A stretch of DNA of 64,000 nucleotides from assembly GCF_022538185.1 (NCBI RefSeq), contig NZ_JAKYXC010000009.1:214901-278900 (forward strand), written 5' to 3'. Of the stretch, positions 39,245-48,181 are shown piece by piece (the stretch's first letter is position 1; the number at the start of each line of letters is the position of its first letter). A program made the position numbers and the translations under genes. Source of the DNA: Microbacterium sp. CFH 31415 (lineage in GTDB: Bacteria; Actinomycetota; Actinomycetes; Actinomycetales; Microbacteriaceae). Below the pieces are notes generated by a model. That model saw nothing but the letters and a program-made list of their open reading frames with translations. It was not told where the DNA came from and made no database searches.

Positions 39245-39748
39245 TCAGCGCAGGGTCGTGATCGTCTTGGCCGCGGCATCCCACACGCGCAGACCGACCG
39301 CCTCGCCGACGACGTGCTCGGCCTTGATCGTGGCGAGCACCGGCGCGACCTCGGCGGACGGCACGCTGCGTGCCAGAGTGACATGCGGCGTCCACCGGCC
39401 GACGGCCGTGTTGGCGTAGCGCGGGGGCGGGGTGCCCAGCCGCTCTGCGATCTCTCGATGAAGCGCCAGGAGCGCACCGGAGACGACCACGTGCCGCGCC
39501 ACGACGACCCCGCGCCGTCGCGGGAAGAGCAGGATCCCGCTCAGTTCGAGCGGCAGCGGCAGGTGCTCATCCGCCCCGCGGACGCTCTCTGCTGCGAGCT
39601 CGTCGCGGACCGCGAGCGTGACGTGAGGCCGGTTGCTCGCGGACGGGTTGCGACCTGAGTTCGGCAGGTCTGCACGCTCGAGCCGCGCCCAGTCATCGCG
39701 CACCGCGGCCTCGATCGCGGCATCCGGCACCAGTTCGACACTGAACAT
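39245..39748 (-). CDS. 2H phosphoesterase / 2'-5' RNA ligase family protein
   Basis: Protein of 167 residues with the two HxT motifs of the 2H superfamily: HVTL at residues 42-45 and HVTL again at 122-125, about 80 residues apart as expected. Relatives hydrolyse 2',3'-cyclic phosphates or act as RNA ligase/ThpR-type enzymes; which applies here is not clear. The ATG at 39748 is preferred (a GAGGAT box stands 7 nt before it); another in-frame ATG is 9 nt upstream. It is convergent with the YqaJ gene and divergent from the efflux operon. Confidence 0.78.
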   Translation of the reverse strand: MFSVELVPDAAIEAAVRDDWARLERADLPNSGRNPSASNRPHVTLAVRDELAAESVRGADEHLPLPLELSGILLFPRRRGVVVARHVVVSGALLALHREIAERLGTPPPRYANTAVGRWTPHVTLARSVPSAEVAPVLATIKAEHVVGEAVGLRVWDAAAKTITTLR

Positions 39749-39789
39749 GGCCCCCATCCTCCCCGTCTCAGCTCACGCGTCAGGGAATA

Positions 39790-39851
39790 GTTGACTGATA
39801 TCAACGATAAGACCTATAGTTGACTCTAATCAACTTTTGACTTGCATCAAC
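39790..39851 (+). promoter_or_regulatory. Efflux-operon promoter with three MarR-type boxes
   Basis: Three 16-nt boxes of the form [GT]TTGACN4ATCAAC start at 39790, 39819 and 39836. The first contains TTGACT (39791-39796), a -35 followed after 18 nt by TATAGT (39815-39820) as -10. The second box begins on the -10 and the third lies in the transcribed leader. This arrangement would let a MarR dimer block the polymerase. Confidence 0.72.
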
Positions 39852-39909
39852 CATTCGCGGACGCCGCCGCCGCAGACTCCCCCTCTTCCGCTGCACAGAA
39901 GGACTCTCC

Positions 39910-41655
39910 ATGGCATCTTCCGCCGCGACCGGATCGATCACCACTGCCGCCGGCGCACCCGACGACGCGCACCGGCACCGCCGCATCCTGCAGGCGCTCA
40001 CGGGCCTGCTGCTCGGCATGTTCGTGTCGATGCTCGCGTCGACGGTCGTCTCGACCTCGCTCCCCGTCATCGTCCACGACCTCGGCGGCGACCAGGCGGC
40101 GTTCACCTGGGTCGTCACCGCCACCCTGCTGACCACGGCGATCTCGACCCCGATCTGGGGGAAGCTCGCCGACCTCTTCAATCGCAAGCTGCTCATCCAG
40201 CTCTCGATCGTCATCTTCGTCGTGGCCACGGCGGCCGCCGGCTTCTCGCAGGACCCGGGCACGCTCATCGCGTTCCGCGCGGTGCAGGGCATCGGCGCGG
40301 GTGGTCTCGCGGCGCTCAGCCAGATCATCATGGCCGACATCATCAGCCCGCGTGAGCGGGGCCGCTACATGGGTCTCTTCGGCGCCGTCATGGCCGTCGC
40401 GACCGTCGGTGGGCCCCTGCTCGGGGGGTTCATCACCGACACGATCGACTGGCGCTGGAACTTCTACATCGCTGTGCCGTTCGCGGTCGCCGCGCTCATC
40501 ATGCTCCAGCGCACACTGCACCTGCCCGTACGCCCGAAGACCAAGGCACGCATCGACTACCTCGGCATCGTGCTGCTGTCGACCGCCGTCTCACTGGTGC
40601 TCATCTGGGTCACCAACGCCGGCTCGGACTACGACTGGTGGAGCACCGAGACGGTCCTCATGGTCGGCGGCGCGCTGCTGGCCGCGGTCGCCTTCGTCAT
40701 CGTCGAGCTGCGCTCGGCGGAGCCGCTCATCCCGCTCACCCTGTTCCGCGACCGCACGTTCACGCTCGCCGTGATCGCGTCGATCTCCATCGGCATCGCG
40801 ATGTTCGGCACGTCGGTCTACCTGAGCCAGTACATGCAGCTCGCGCGCGGCGCGACCCCCACCGAGGCCGGCCTCATGACCATCCCGATGATCGCGGGCC
40901 TGCTGATCGCCTCCATCGTCATCGGCGGTCTCGTCACCCGTCACGGCCACTGGAAGCCGTACCTCATCGTCGGCGGCGTCCTGCTCATCGCCGGCTCGTA
41001 CCTGCTGTCGACGATCCACTACGACACCCACTTCGTGCTCGTGGCGCTGTACATGTTCCTGCTCGGCTCGGGCGTCGGAATGACGATGCAGAACCTGTTG
41101 CTCATCGTGCAGAACACCTCGAAGCCCAGTGAGATCGGCGTCGCCAGCTCCGGTGTCGCGTTCTTCCGCAGCCTCGGCGGCACGGTCGGCGTCTCGGTCA
41201 TGGGCGCGGCCCTCGCGACGTCGGCCACCGACCTGTTCGGCGTGCGGAAGGAAGACATCGGCGCCGCCATCGCGAAGCTCGGCGAGAAGGGCGCGGCCAT
41301 CGCGGAGCAGCTCCAGTCGGGCACCATCCCGCAGGTGTCGACGCTGCCCGAGTCGATCCGCGTGATCGTCGAGGACATCTACGCGCAGGCGATCGCCCAC
41401 TCGTTCCTGATCGCCGTGCCGCTGGCCGTGATCAGCCTCATCGCGATCGTCTTCCTGCCGAACATCCCGCTGAACCGCATGACCACCAGCGAGCGCGCGG
41501 CCGCGAGCGAGGCCGACCTCGCCACGATCACGACGGCCGAGGGCATGTCGGCTCTCGAGGCGACGGGAGCAGAGGAGAGGACGGATGCCGCACCCCGCGG
41601 CTCCGCCGAGACCTCCGACACGCGCGCGGACGAGGCATCCGCCCACCGGCGCTAA
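39910..41655 (+). CDS. MFS multidrug efflux transporter (DHA2/EmrB-QacA type)
   Basis: Transporter of 581 residues with about 14 hydrophobic segments, the DHA2 pattern. Landmarks are the helix 1 region LLGMFVSMLASTVVSTSLPVIVHDLGG, the antiporter-type loop SPRERGRYMGLFGAVMAVATVGGPLLGG and LADLFNRKLLIQ. The last 65 residues are an Ala/Thr-rich cytoplasmic tail. It is co-transcribed with a MarR regulator whose start overlaps its stop by one base. Expression is probably repressed by that regulator at the three boxes upstream and induced by the exported drug. Substrates are unknown. Confidence 0.9.
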   Translation: MASSAATGSITTAAGAPDDAHRHRRILQALTGLLLGMFVSMLASTVVSTSLPVIVHDLGGDQAAFTWVVTATLLTTAISTPIWGKLADLFNRKLLIQLSIVIFVVATAAAGFSQDPGTLIAFRAVQGIGAGGLAALSQIIMADIISPRERGRYMGLFGAVMAVATVGGPLLGGFITDTIDWRWNFYIAVPFAVAALIMLQRTLHLPVRPKTKARIDYLGIVLLSTAVSLVLIWVTNAGSDYDWWSTETVLMVGGALLAAVAFVIVELRSAEPLIPLTLFRDRTFTLAVIASISIGIAMFGTSVYLSQYMQLARGATPTEAGLMTIPMIAGLLIASIVIGGLVTRHGHWKPYLIVGGVLLIAGSYLLSTIHYDTHFVLVALYMFLLGSGVGMTMQNLLLIVQNTSKPSEIGVASSGVAFFRSLGGTVGVSVMGAALATSATDLFGVRKEDIGAAIAKLGEKGAAIAEQLQSGTIPQVSTLPESIRVIVEDIYAQAIAHSFLIAVPLAVISLIAIVFLPNIPLNRMTTSERAAASEADLATITTAEGMSALEATGAEERTDAAPRGSAETSDTRADEASAHRR

Positions 41656-42143
41656 TGTCGATCACGATGACCGACGACGAGACCCGAGAGGCGCGCACCG
41701 AGGCGGTGCGCGCCCTCGAGGCGGAGTTCGGCGAGCTGATCAACCGGTTCCGGCGGGTCATCTCCGAGAACGCGAGCCGCGTCAGCCCCGGCATGCTTCC
41801 CGGGGCATACAAGGTCTTCACGACGATCGTGCGCCGCGAGTCGATCACGCTGTCAGCTCTCGCCGACAGCCTCATGGCCGACAAAGGCCAGATCAGCCGG
41901 ACCGTCCGCGAGCTCGAGCAGCTCGGGCTCATCCAGCGCACGCCCGACCCCGACGACGGGCGCTCGAGCCTGCTCTCGCCGACCGCCGAGGGTCTGACGC
42001 GACTCGCCGAGGCGCGGGCGCCGCAGGAGCGATCGCTCGTGGCCGCGCTGGAGGAGTGGGATCTCGACGACATCCGCAACCTGTCGCGGCTGCTGCACGC
42101 GCTGACGGCGGGCGTGACGCCCGACGAGTCGTCCTCGCCCTGA
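41655..42143 (+). CDS. MarR-family transcriptional regulator
   Basis: Winged-helix regulator of 162 residues, dimeric in this family. The recognition region is ITLSALADSLMADKGQISRTVRELEQLGLI, and the wing has RTPDPDDGRSSLLSPT, the standard DxRS motif. Start and stop of the two genes overlap (TAATG), so it is made with the transporter. The TTGAC-N4-ATCAA boxes in the operon promoter fit a MarR palindrome, so autorepression is likely. Confidence 0.9.
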   Translation: MSITMTDDETREARTEAVRALEAEFGELINRFRRVISENASRVSPGMLPGAYKVFTTIVRRESITLSALADSLMADKGQISRTVRELEQLGLIQRTPDPDDGRSSLLSPTAEGLTRLAEARAPQERSLVAALEEWDLDDIRNLSRLLHALTAGVTPDESSSP

Positions 42144-42271
42144 CACCGTCTCGGCGGGGTTCTCGGCTTGGTAGCACCCGCGTAACACGGGTGAGACAAT
42201 CTCGCGCTTGACTGGCGTGACCGCGGCCGCGAGTGCCGCCGACGACGATGTAGCGCGGAAGGGGGCGTCCG

Positions 42272-43303
42272 ATGAGATTCCGGCCGCTGCGATCAGCCAC
42301 AGCCTCCGATGTCGAACGGGTGGCCGTCACCGCTCCGCCCGCCACCATGAACGCCGTGGTGTTCGACGCTCCCGGTGAGCCGGAGGCGCTGCGCCTCGCG
42401 CAGACTCCCGTCCCCGCACCCGTGATCAGCGAGCTGCTCGTGCGCATCGTCGCCGCCGGGGTCAACCCCATCGATGCGAAGACGCGCCGCGGTGCCGGTG
42501 TGTCGGCCCAGATCCCCAGCTACCCATCGACCCTGGGCTTCGATTTCAGCGGCGTGGTGGTGAAGAGCCCCTACGAGGCGCACCCGCTCGCACCGGGCAC
42601 GCCCGTCTTCGGCATGACCGCCTTCCCGCGGTCCGGCGGGACATACGGCGAGTACGCCGTCGTGCCCTCCCTCTCCGTCGCGCGCAAGCCGGCCTCGCTC
42701 TCGCACGTCGAGGCGGCCGGTGTGCCGCTGGCCGCCCTCACCGCGTGGGGGCTCGTCGTCGAGACGGCCCATGCACACGAGGGTCAGCGCATCCTGATCC
42801 ATGCCGGCGGCGGCGGCGTGGGGCACTTCGCCGTGCAGTTCGCCGCGTACTTCGGGGCGCACGTGACCGCGACCGCGTCGGGACGCAACGCCGCGTGGCT
42901 GCGCGAGCTCGGCGCGGCTGTCGTCATCGACCACACCACCACCCGATTCGAGGAGGTCATCGCCGACGTCGACGTGGTGATCGACCTGATCGGCAACGTG
43001 CACGCGAGCACCGGCAGCCGGTCGCTCGACGTGCTGCGGCCCGGCGGCCTGTACGTGGTCGTCGCGACCGGCTCGTGGCCGGAGTACGCCGCGGCCGCCG
43101 AGGCGGCGGGCGTGCGGGCCACGAGCTACAAGGTCATCCCCGACGGCGGCTCACTCTCGACGATCGCGCGACTGCTCGACTCCGGGGCCGTGCAGGTCTA
43201 CATCGATCGGGTCTTCCCGCTCGACGAGGCCGCCGCAGCGCACCGCATGCTCGAGGAGGGGCATACCCGCGGCAAGATCGTGCTGCGCGTCAGCGACGAT
43301 TGA
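42272..43303 (+). CDS. Zinc-independent quinone oxidoreductase / MDR-family enzyme
   Basis: Medium-chain dehydrogenase/reductase of 343 residues, quinone oxidoreductase subgroup. There is a GroES-like N-terminal domain (AAGVNPIDAKTRRG, then GFDFSGVVV) and a Rossmann domain with ILIHAGGGGVGHFAVQFA as the NADPH-binding loop. The zinc-ligand Cys of alcohol dehydrogenases are absent. The physiological substrate is unknown. ATG 42272 has GAAGGGGG 7 nt upstream; an ATG at 42347 is a possible shorter start nearer to the conserved domain. Confidence 0.85.
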   Translation: MRFRPLRSATASDVERVAVTAPPATMNAVVFDAPGEPEALRLAQTPVPAPVISELLVRIVAAGVNPIDAKTRRGAGVSAQIPSYPSTLGFDFSGVVVKSPYEAHPLAPGTPVFGMTAFPRSGGTYGEYAVVPSLSVARKPASLSHVEAAGVPLAALTAWGLVVETAHAHEGQRILIHAGGGGVGHFAVQFAAYFGAHVTATASGRNAAWLRELGAAVVIDHTTTRFEEVIADVDVVIDLIGNVHASTGSRSLDVLRPGGLYVVVATGSWPEYAAAAEAAGVRATSYKVIPDGGSLSTIARLLDSGAVQVYIDRVFPLDEAAAAHRMLEEGHTRGKIVLRVSDD

Positions 43304-43333
43304 GGGTGCGTGGCCGGCGCACTCGCGGCCGGC

Positions 43334-44224
43334 TCAAGCCCGGCGGAGCACCCGCCTGCCCTCGGTGACGATCTCGTCCGCGATGCCGTCGAGGAGCGGC
43401 GAGCGCAGATTCCACTGCTGCCAGTGCAGCGCCACATCCACGGGCCGCCCGCCGAGACGCACGAGCTCACCGCTCGCGAGCGGCCCGTGGGACTGGAAGG
43501 TGGGCAGCAGCGCCCAGCCGAGGCCGAGGCGCACCGCGGTGGCGAAGTCGTTCGACGCGGGCACGTAGTGGCGCGGCGGCAACGCCGGATCGATCCCCTC
43601 CGCCGCCAGCCACTCCCTCTGCAGGTCGTCGCGTCGGTCGAAGTCCACCACCGGCGCGGTCTCGAGAGAGGTCCGCCGGTCGCCGCCCAGCCAGCGCTCG
43701 ACGAACGCGGGGGTGGCCACCGCCTCGTACCGCATCGCACCGAGGCCGCTCACGCGGCATCCCGCCACCGGCGTCGCCCGCGACGTGACAGCCCCCATCA
43801 CGGTGCCCGACTCGAGGAGCCCGGCCGTGAAGTCCTGGTCGTCGCGGTGCAGTTCGAAGACGACGGGATGCCGCTGCGACAGGCTCGCGAGCGGCTCGAG
43901 GAACCAGGTGGCCAGGGAGTCCGCGTTCACCGCGAGCGGCACCGACGTGCGGCCGCCGGCATCCGGGTCGGCTCCGAGCGCGGCGAGCGTGTCGTGCTCG
44001 AGCAGCGCCGCCTGCCGGGCCAGGCGGATGACCGCCGCGCCCGCCTCGGTCGCGCGCACCGGCTTCGACCGCACGAGCACCACGCGCCCGAGCTGCTCCT
44101 CCAGGACCTTGATCCGCTGGCTCACCGCGGACGGAGTGATGTGCAGCCTTCGGGCGGCGGCGTCGAGTGTGCCCTCATCGACGACCGCCGCGACGGTCTC
44201 GGCCAGCTCGAAGGGGATCTTCAC
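43334..44224 (-). CDS. lysG: LysR-type regulator, LysG/ArgP-like
   Basis: LysR-family regulator of 296 residues. The N-terminal winged HTH is LDAAARRLHITPSAVSQRIKVLEEQLGR. The effector domain follows from about residue 95. The subgroup is the ArgP/LysG/IciA type, which activates export of basic amino acids when lysine or arginine accumulate, and the divergent lysE gene fits exactly. The GTG at 44224 is preceded by TAGCCT 7 nt upstream, so the message is probably leaderless. The palindrome in the gap overlaps this box, so autorepression is likely. Confidence 0.88.
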   Translation of the reverse strand: MKIPFELAETVAAVVDEGTLDAAARRLHITPSAVSQRIKVLEEQLGRVVLVRSKPVRATEAGAAVIRLARQAALLEHDTLAALGADPDAGGRTSVPLAVNADSLATWFLEPLASLSQRHPVVFELHRDDQDFTAGLLESGTVMGAVTSRATPVAGCRVSGLGAMRYEAVATPAFVERWLGGDRRTSLETAPVVDFDRRDDLQREWLAAEGIDPALPPRHYVPASNDFATAVRLGLGWALLPTFQSHGPLASGELVRLGGRPVDVALHWQQWNLRSPLLDGIADEIVTEGRRVLRRA

Positions 44225-44229
44225 ATAAG

Positions 44230-44247
44230 TCAGGCTAATGCACCTGA
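44230..44247. promoter_or_regulatory. Candidate LysG binding site
   Basis: TCAGGCTAATGCACCTGA has 5-bp inverted arms (TCAGG/CCTGA) around 8 nt. It overlaps the lysG -10 box and lies about 50 nt upstream of the lysE start, the usual place for a LysR activator site. Identification as the LysG site is inferred from position. Confidence 0.5.
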
Positions 44248-44294
44248 AGAATAATGAGCTGGACTGAAGATGTGCGTGAGCCTAGCGTCGACGT

Positions 44295-44948
44295 GTGCTC
44301 ACCTCCGTCCTTGCGGGCTTCGGCCTCGGCCTCTCGCTCATCATCGCGATCGGCGCGCAGAACCTCTTCGTGCTGCGTCAGGGTCTGCGGCGCGAGCACG
44401 TCCTCGTCGTCGCGGCGATCTGCGCGGCATCCGATGCCCTCCTCATCGCACTGGGCGTCTCGGGCGTCGGACTCGTGCTGCAGGCGGTGCCGTGGCTCGT
44501 CGACGTGGTCCGCTGGGCCGGCGCCGCGTTCCTGGTCGTGTACGGACTGCTCGCCGCGCGGCGCGCGTGGCGCGGATCCGACCACGGCCTCGACGCGTCC
44601 GGCGGTGCCGACTCCGCCCCGGCTCCCGGCCGCACACGGCCCGGCATCACCACCCGGACCCGCCTGCTGCCGGTGGTGCTCACCTGCCTCGCGCTGACGT
44701 GGCTGAACCCCCACGTCTACCTCGACACGGTCTTCCTGCTGGGCACCGTCGCGAGCACCCACGGCGATCAGCGCTGGCTCTTCGCGTCCGGCGCCATGGC
44801 CGCCAGCGTCGTCTGGTTCTTCGGACTCGCCCTCGGCGCGCGCTACCTCGGGCGCTGGCTCTCCACGCCGCGCGCGTGGCGGATCCTCGATGCCGTGATC
44901 GCAGTCGTCATGATCGGGCTCGGGGTGAGCCTCATCCTCCCCCGCTGA
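44295..44948 (+). CDS. lysE: LysE-type basic amino-acid exporter
   Basis: LysE/ArgO exporter of 217 residues with six hydrophobic segments. Family markers are GFGLGLSLIIAIGAQNLFVLRQGLRREHV at the N-terminus and LTWLNPHVYLDTVFLLG before helix 4. It exports lysine and/or arginine. Divergent from lysG, the classic regulator-exporter arrangement. TAGCGT at 44283-44288 ends 6 nt before the GTG. Its stop codon sits in a 21-nt palindrome shared with the facing gene. Confidence 0.92.
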   Translation: MLTSVLAGFGLGLSLIIAIGAQNLFVLRQGLRREHVLVVAAICAASDALLIALGVSGVGLVLQAVPWLVDVVRWAGAAFLVVYGLLAARRAWRGSDHGLDASGGADSAPAPGRTRPGITTRTRLLPVVLTCLALTWLNPHVYLDTVFLLGTVASTHGDQRWLFASGAMAASVVWFFGLALGARYLGRWLSTPRAWRILDAVIAVVMIGLGVSLILPR

Positions 44949-44964
44949 CCTCGGCGAGGTCAGC
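44944..44964. terminator. Palindrome holding both stop codons of lysE and the facing gene
   Basis: GCTGACCTC-GGC-GAGGTCAGC, 9-bp perfect arms and a 3-nt loop. The TGA of lysE (44946-44948) and that of the opposite gene (44960-44962) occupy mirror positions in the stem. Confidence 0.6.
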
Positions 44965-45313
44965 CGTCGATCTGATCCCGCCGGGCGGCGACGAGCACTC
45001 GCACGACGTCGTCGGGCAGCGGATGCTCGGGCTGGAACCGTATGGTGCCCTTGTCGAGTCCGATCCCGGGGTGATCGGCGAGCGCACCCGAGACCGAACT
45101 CACGGCGTCGGGGCTGAACGGGTAGACGCCGATGTGCTTCTTCGCGCGCATGATCGAGATGAGCGGCTTGCCCCGGTAGACGAGCGCAGGCATGCCATAG
45201 CCGAGGCCCTGCTCTGCGTCGGGCACTACGTCACGCGCGAGGTCGTACACGTGCGCGATCGCTCGCCGGTCGGCGGGGTCGAGCTCGGCCAGCAGATCGT
45301 CCACGGTTCCCAT
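44960..45313 (-). CDS. DUF1801 (YdhG/iron-chaperone-like) protein
   Basis: Small cytoplasmic protein of 117 residues, DUF1801 family. Recognisable stretches are GLGYGMPALVYRGKPLISIMRAKKHIGVYPFSP and LDKGTIRFQPEHPLPDDVVRVLV, which are the two conserved blocks. The family includes proteins named as frataxin-like iron chaperones in Bacillus, but a role here is not established. CAGGAT on the minus strand (45320-45325) ends 6 nt before the ATG. Confidence 0.8.
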   Translation of the reverse strand: MGTVDDLLAELDPADRRAIAHVYDLARDVVPDAEQGLGYGMPALVYRGKPLISIMRAKKHIGVYPFSPDAVSSVSGALADHPGIGLDKGTIRFQPEHPLPDDVVRVLVAARRDQIDG

Positions 45314-45373
45314 GCAGGCATCCTGTCATCGACCGCTCGCGATCGGCACCCCACCCGCGGCACGATGGAGGGC

Positions 45374-45649
45374 ATGAAGCGCGTTCACGTCGTCGTGCGC
45401 GGCGAGGTCCAGGGGGTCGGCTATCGCTACACGCTGCGCATGATCGCGCGCGAGTCGGGCGTCACGGGCTGGGTGCGCAACCGCGTCGACGGGTCCGTCG
45501 AGGCGGAGGTCGAGGGCACCGAGGACCAGGTCGACGAGGTGCTCGCGTGGATGGCCGAAGGTCCACCAGGGTCGCGGGTGGCGGACGCGACGGTGACGGA
45601 TGCCGCACCCTCCGGCGGGGGGACCTTCGAGGTCCGCCCGACCGGCTGA
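45374..45649 (+). CDS. acyP: Acylphosphatase
   Basis: Enzyme of 91 residues that hydrolyses acyl phosphates. The active-site loop VVRGEVQGVGYRYTL carries the catalytic Arg, and GVTGWVRNRVDGSVEAEVEG carries the catalytic Asn; length and order are exactly those of the family. The ATG at 45374 has GGAGGG 3-4 nt upstream; an ATG at 45365 would add MEG. Convergent with the amino-acid ABC operon through a palindrome that holds both stops. Confidence 0.93.
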   Translation: MKRVHVVVRGEVQGVGYRYTLRMIARESGVTGWVRNRVDGSVEAEVEGTEDQVDEVLAWMAEGPPGSRVADATVTDAAPSGGGTFEVRPTG

Positions 45650-45670
45650 CCCGGTGGCAGGGGTCAGCCG
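45643..45670. terminator. Palindrome holding both stop codons of acyP and the ABC ATPase gene
   Basis: CGGCTGACCC and GGGTCAGCCG, 10-bp perfect arms around 8 nt. Both TGA codons lie in the arms at mirror positions, as at 44944-44964. Confidence 0.6.
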
Positions 45671-46482
45671 TCGAAGGGGCGCAGGATCCTGTCGATGAAG
45701 CGGCGCGTGCGCTCGTGCTGCGGCTGGGTGAAGAGGTCCTTCGGAGCGCCGCGCTCGAGGATCACGCCGTCGTCGAAGAACAGCACCTCGTCGGCGACCT
45801 GCCGGGCGAACGCGAGCTCGTGGGTGACGATCACCATCGTCCAGCCCTCCTCGGCGAGCTCCTTCAGCACCAGCAGCACCTCGCCGACCAGCTCGGAGTC
45901 GAGCGCGCTCGTGGGCTCGTCGAACAGCAGCAGCGACGGCTGCAGTGCAAGGGCCCGGACGATCCCGACCCGCTGCTGCTGGCCACCTGAGAGCTGGAAC
46001 GGGTAGGCGTCCCGCTTGTCGCTGAGCCCCACTCGGTCGAGGAGCGCGTCGGCCCGGGCGATCGCCTCGGCCTTCGGGACCTTGTGTGCGTGCACCGGCC
46101 CCTCGATCACGTTCTGCAGCACCGTGCGGTGAGGGAACAGGTTGTGGTGCTGGAAGACCATCGCCGAGCGGTCGCGCAGCTGAGTGCGGGTGCCCTTGGG
46201 CACAGGCTGAGAGAAGTCGATCGACGGTCCGCCCTCGAACTCGAGCGTTCCGCTGTCAGGGGTCTCGAGTCCGTTCAGGCAGCGCAGCACAGTCGTCTTG
46301 CCCGAACCGCTGGGGCCGATGAGGGCGACGACCTCGCCGCGGCGCACCTCGAAGTCCACGCCGTGCAGCACGGTGCTCGTACCGAAGCTCTTTGTGAGGC
46401 CGCTGACCTGCAGCAGCGGCAGATCGTCGGCGGGAGACGGTGGAGCGAGCGCATCGCCGTCGGGTACGTCAGTGCGCGACAT
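45664..46482 (-). CDS. Polar amino-acid ABC transporter ATP-binding protein
   Basis: ATPase of 272 residues, GlnQ/HisP/TcyC type. Walker [10 protein letters not shown] (about 54-62), Q-loop [18 protein letters not shown], signature [15 protein letters not shown], Walker [13 protein letters not shown] and switch [13 protein letters not shown] are all intact. The stretch QHHNLFPH is typical of the amino-acid branch. It overlaps the end of the permease gene, and is the last gene of a binding protein-permease-ATPase operon. Confidence 0.93.
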   Translation of the reverse strand: MSRTDVPDGDALAPPSPADDLPLLQVSGLTKSFGTSTVLHGVDFEVRRGEVVALIGPSGSGKTTVLRCLNGLETPDSGTLEFEGGPSIDFSQPVPKGTRTQLRDRSAMVFQHHNLFPHRTVLQNVIEGPVHAHKVPKAEAIARADALLDRVGLSDKRDAYPFQLSGGQQQRVGIVRALALQPSLLLFDEPTSALDSELVGEVLLVLKELAEEGWTMVIVTHELAFARQVADEVLFFDDGVILERGAPKDLFTQPQHERTRRFIDRILRPFDG

Positions 46483-47200
46483 AGCGATCGAGCCTCCTCT
46501 CCAGCGCGTTCTGCCCGGCCGACAGCACGAGGCAGAACATCCAGTAGATCAGAGCCGCCTCGAGGTAGATGATCATGAACTCGTACGTGAACGCGGCGAT
46601 CTGCTGGGCGCGCCGGAAGAGCTCCGTCACCAGGATGAGCGACGCGAGCGAGGTGTCCTTCACGAGCGAGATGAAGGTGTTGGACAGCGGAGGCACCGAG
46701 ACGCGTGTCGCCTGCGGCAGGACGATGCGCGTCAGGGTCTGCGCCCGCGAGAACCCGACGGTGTGCCCGGCCTCCCACTGGCCCTTCGGCACCGAGAGGA
46801 TCGCGGCGCGGATGATCTCGGCCGCGTAGCCGCCCACGTTCAGCGAGAACGCGATGATCGCCGCGGGCCACGGATCGATGACCAGGCCGATCGACGGCAG
46901 GCCGTAGAAGATCACGAACAGCTGCACCAGCAACGGCGTTCCGCGGATCACGGAGATGTAGAACCTCGCGATCCCAGACAGCACCGGATTGGGCGACAGG
47001 CGCAGCAGCGCCACACCCAGTGCGATGACGAGCCCGAGGGCGAACGACAGCACCGCGAGCGGGATCGTCGCCGTGAGTCCTGCCAGCAGGAGCGGCCAGA
47101 ACGAGTCGACGATGAGCGTCCACGTGTCGCCACCGCCGTCGCCGACGTCGGCCGGCACGAGGGCGAGCGCACTCGTCAGGTGAGACAAGACATCATCCAT
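46469..47200 (-). CDS. Polar amino-acid ABC transporter permease
   Basis: Permease of 243 residues, His/Glu/Gln/Arg/opine family, with about five hydrophobic helices. The family EAA-like loop is [64 protein letters not shown] is also diagnostic. It works as a homodimer with the ATPase. It lies 71 nt after the binding-protein gene, across a stem-loop. Confidence 0.93.
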   Translation of the reverse strand: MDDVLSHLTSALALVPADVGDGGGDTWTLIVDSFWPLLLAGLTATIPLAVLSFALGLVIALGVALLRLSPNPVLSGIARFYISVIRGTPLLVQLFVIFYGLPSIGLVIDPWPAAIIAFSLNVGGYAAEIIRAAILSVPKGQWEAGHTVGFSRAQTLTRIVLPQATRVSVPPLSNTFISLVKDTSLASLILVTELFRRAQQIAAFTYEFMIIYLEAALIYWMFCLVLSAGQNALERRLDRYVAH

Positions 47201-47216
47201 GGATGATCCTTCCGAC

Positions 47217-47242
47217 CGGGCGGCGGCGCACGCCGCCGCCCG
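47217..47242 (-). terminator. Stem-loop between binding-protein and permease genes
   Basis: Perfect 12-bp arms (CGGGCGGCGGCG) with a 2-nt loop, just after the binding-protein stop on the minus strand. As in the nucleoside operon, it probably lowers read-through into the transporter genes or protects the upstream message. Confidence 0.6.
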
Positions 47243-47271
47243 CCCACGCTATGGCGGGCTCGCCGGAAGTG

Positions 47272-48075
47272 CTACTGCGTGACGTCCGCGCCGAAGTACT
47301 TCTCGCTGATCTCAGCGAGGACCCCCTCGTCGCGCAGCTCGGCGAGGGCCTGGTCGACGGCGGCGACGAGCTCCTCCTTGTCCTGAGTGAACGCGAGCGC
47401 GCTGTAGCCGGGGTCATCGGTCTCGGCAGCGATCTTGAGGCCGGTGGGGCCGTCGGTCTTCTCGTAGTCGAGGAAGGTGAGGTTGTCGTTGATGGTGGCG
47501 TCGACGCGACCCTGCTGCAGGAGCGCGACCGCCTGGGCCCAGCCCTCGACAGCCTCGACCGTCGCGCCGCTGGCCTGCGCGAGCTCGTACCAGTTGCTCG
47601 TCAACGACTGCGCGGTCGTCTTGCCGGCGAGGTCGTCGAAGCTCGTGATCGAGTCGTCGTCCTCGGGGACGACGATGACGCCCGGCGAGACGGTGTACGG
47701 CTCGCTGAAGAGGTACTTCGCCTCGCGCTCCGGGTTGATCGAGACCTGGTTCGCGATGACATCGAAGCGGCCGGCGTCGAGCCCGGCGAAGATGGCGTCC
47801 CACTGGGTCTCCTCGAAGGCGACCTCGAGGCCGAGCTTGTCGGCGACGGCCTCGGCGATCTCGACGTCGAAGCCCACGAGCTCACCGGTCCCGTCGTGGA
47901 AGCTGAACGGCCGGTAGGTGCCTTCGGTCGCGACGGTCAGCGTGCCCGCGCTGACGAGCCCGAACTCGTCGCCGCCCGCCGGCTCGGAAGACTCGGGCGC
48001 GGCGGAGCTGCACGCCGCGAGGGTGAGGGCGGCGGTGGCGGTGAGGACGATGGCGGTGAGACGGCGGCGTGACAT
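47272..48075 (-). CDS. Amino-acid ABC transporter substrate-binding lipoprotein
   Basis: Family 3 extracellular solute-binding lipoprotein of 267 residues. Signal MSRRRLTAIVLTATAALTLAAC gives a lipobox LTLAAC with Cys at 22. The family motif GFDVEIAEAVADKLGLEVAF and RFDVIANQVSINPEREAKYLFSEPY are clear; the latter resembles cystine-binding (TcyA/FliY) proteins, so cystine or a related polar amino acid is a reasonable guess. The ATG at 48075 begins the signal. First gene of the operon. Confidence 0.92.
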   Translation of the reverse strand: MSRRRLTAIVLTATAALTLAACSSAAPESSEPAGGDEFGLVSAGTLTVATEGTYRPFSFHDGTGELVGFDVEIAEAVADKLGLEVAFEETQWDAIFAGLDAGRFDVIANQVSINPEREAKYLFSEPYTVSPGVIVVPEDDDSITSFDDLAGKTTAQSLTSNWYELAQASGATVEAVEGWAQAVALLQQGRVDATINDNLTFLDYEKTDGPTGLKIAAETDDPGYSALAFTQDKEELVAAVDQALAELRDEGVLAEISEKYFGADVTQ

Positions 48076-48181
48076 GGTGCGTTCCTGGTGGGTCGGTGCG
48101 GGGGACGAAGCGGCGGGTTCGCCGCGGTCCCGAGAAGGACTCCCCAGTACAACACGGCGCGCCGCCAGGAATTTCATCGCG

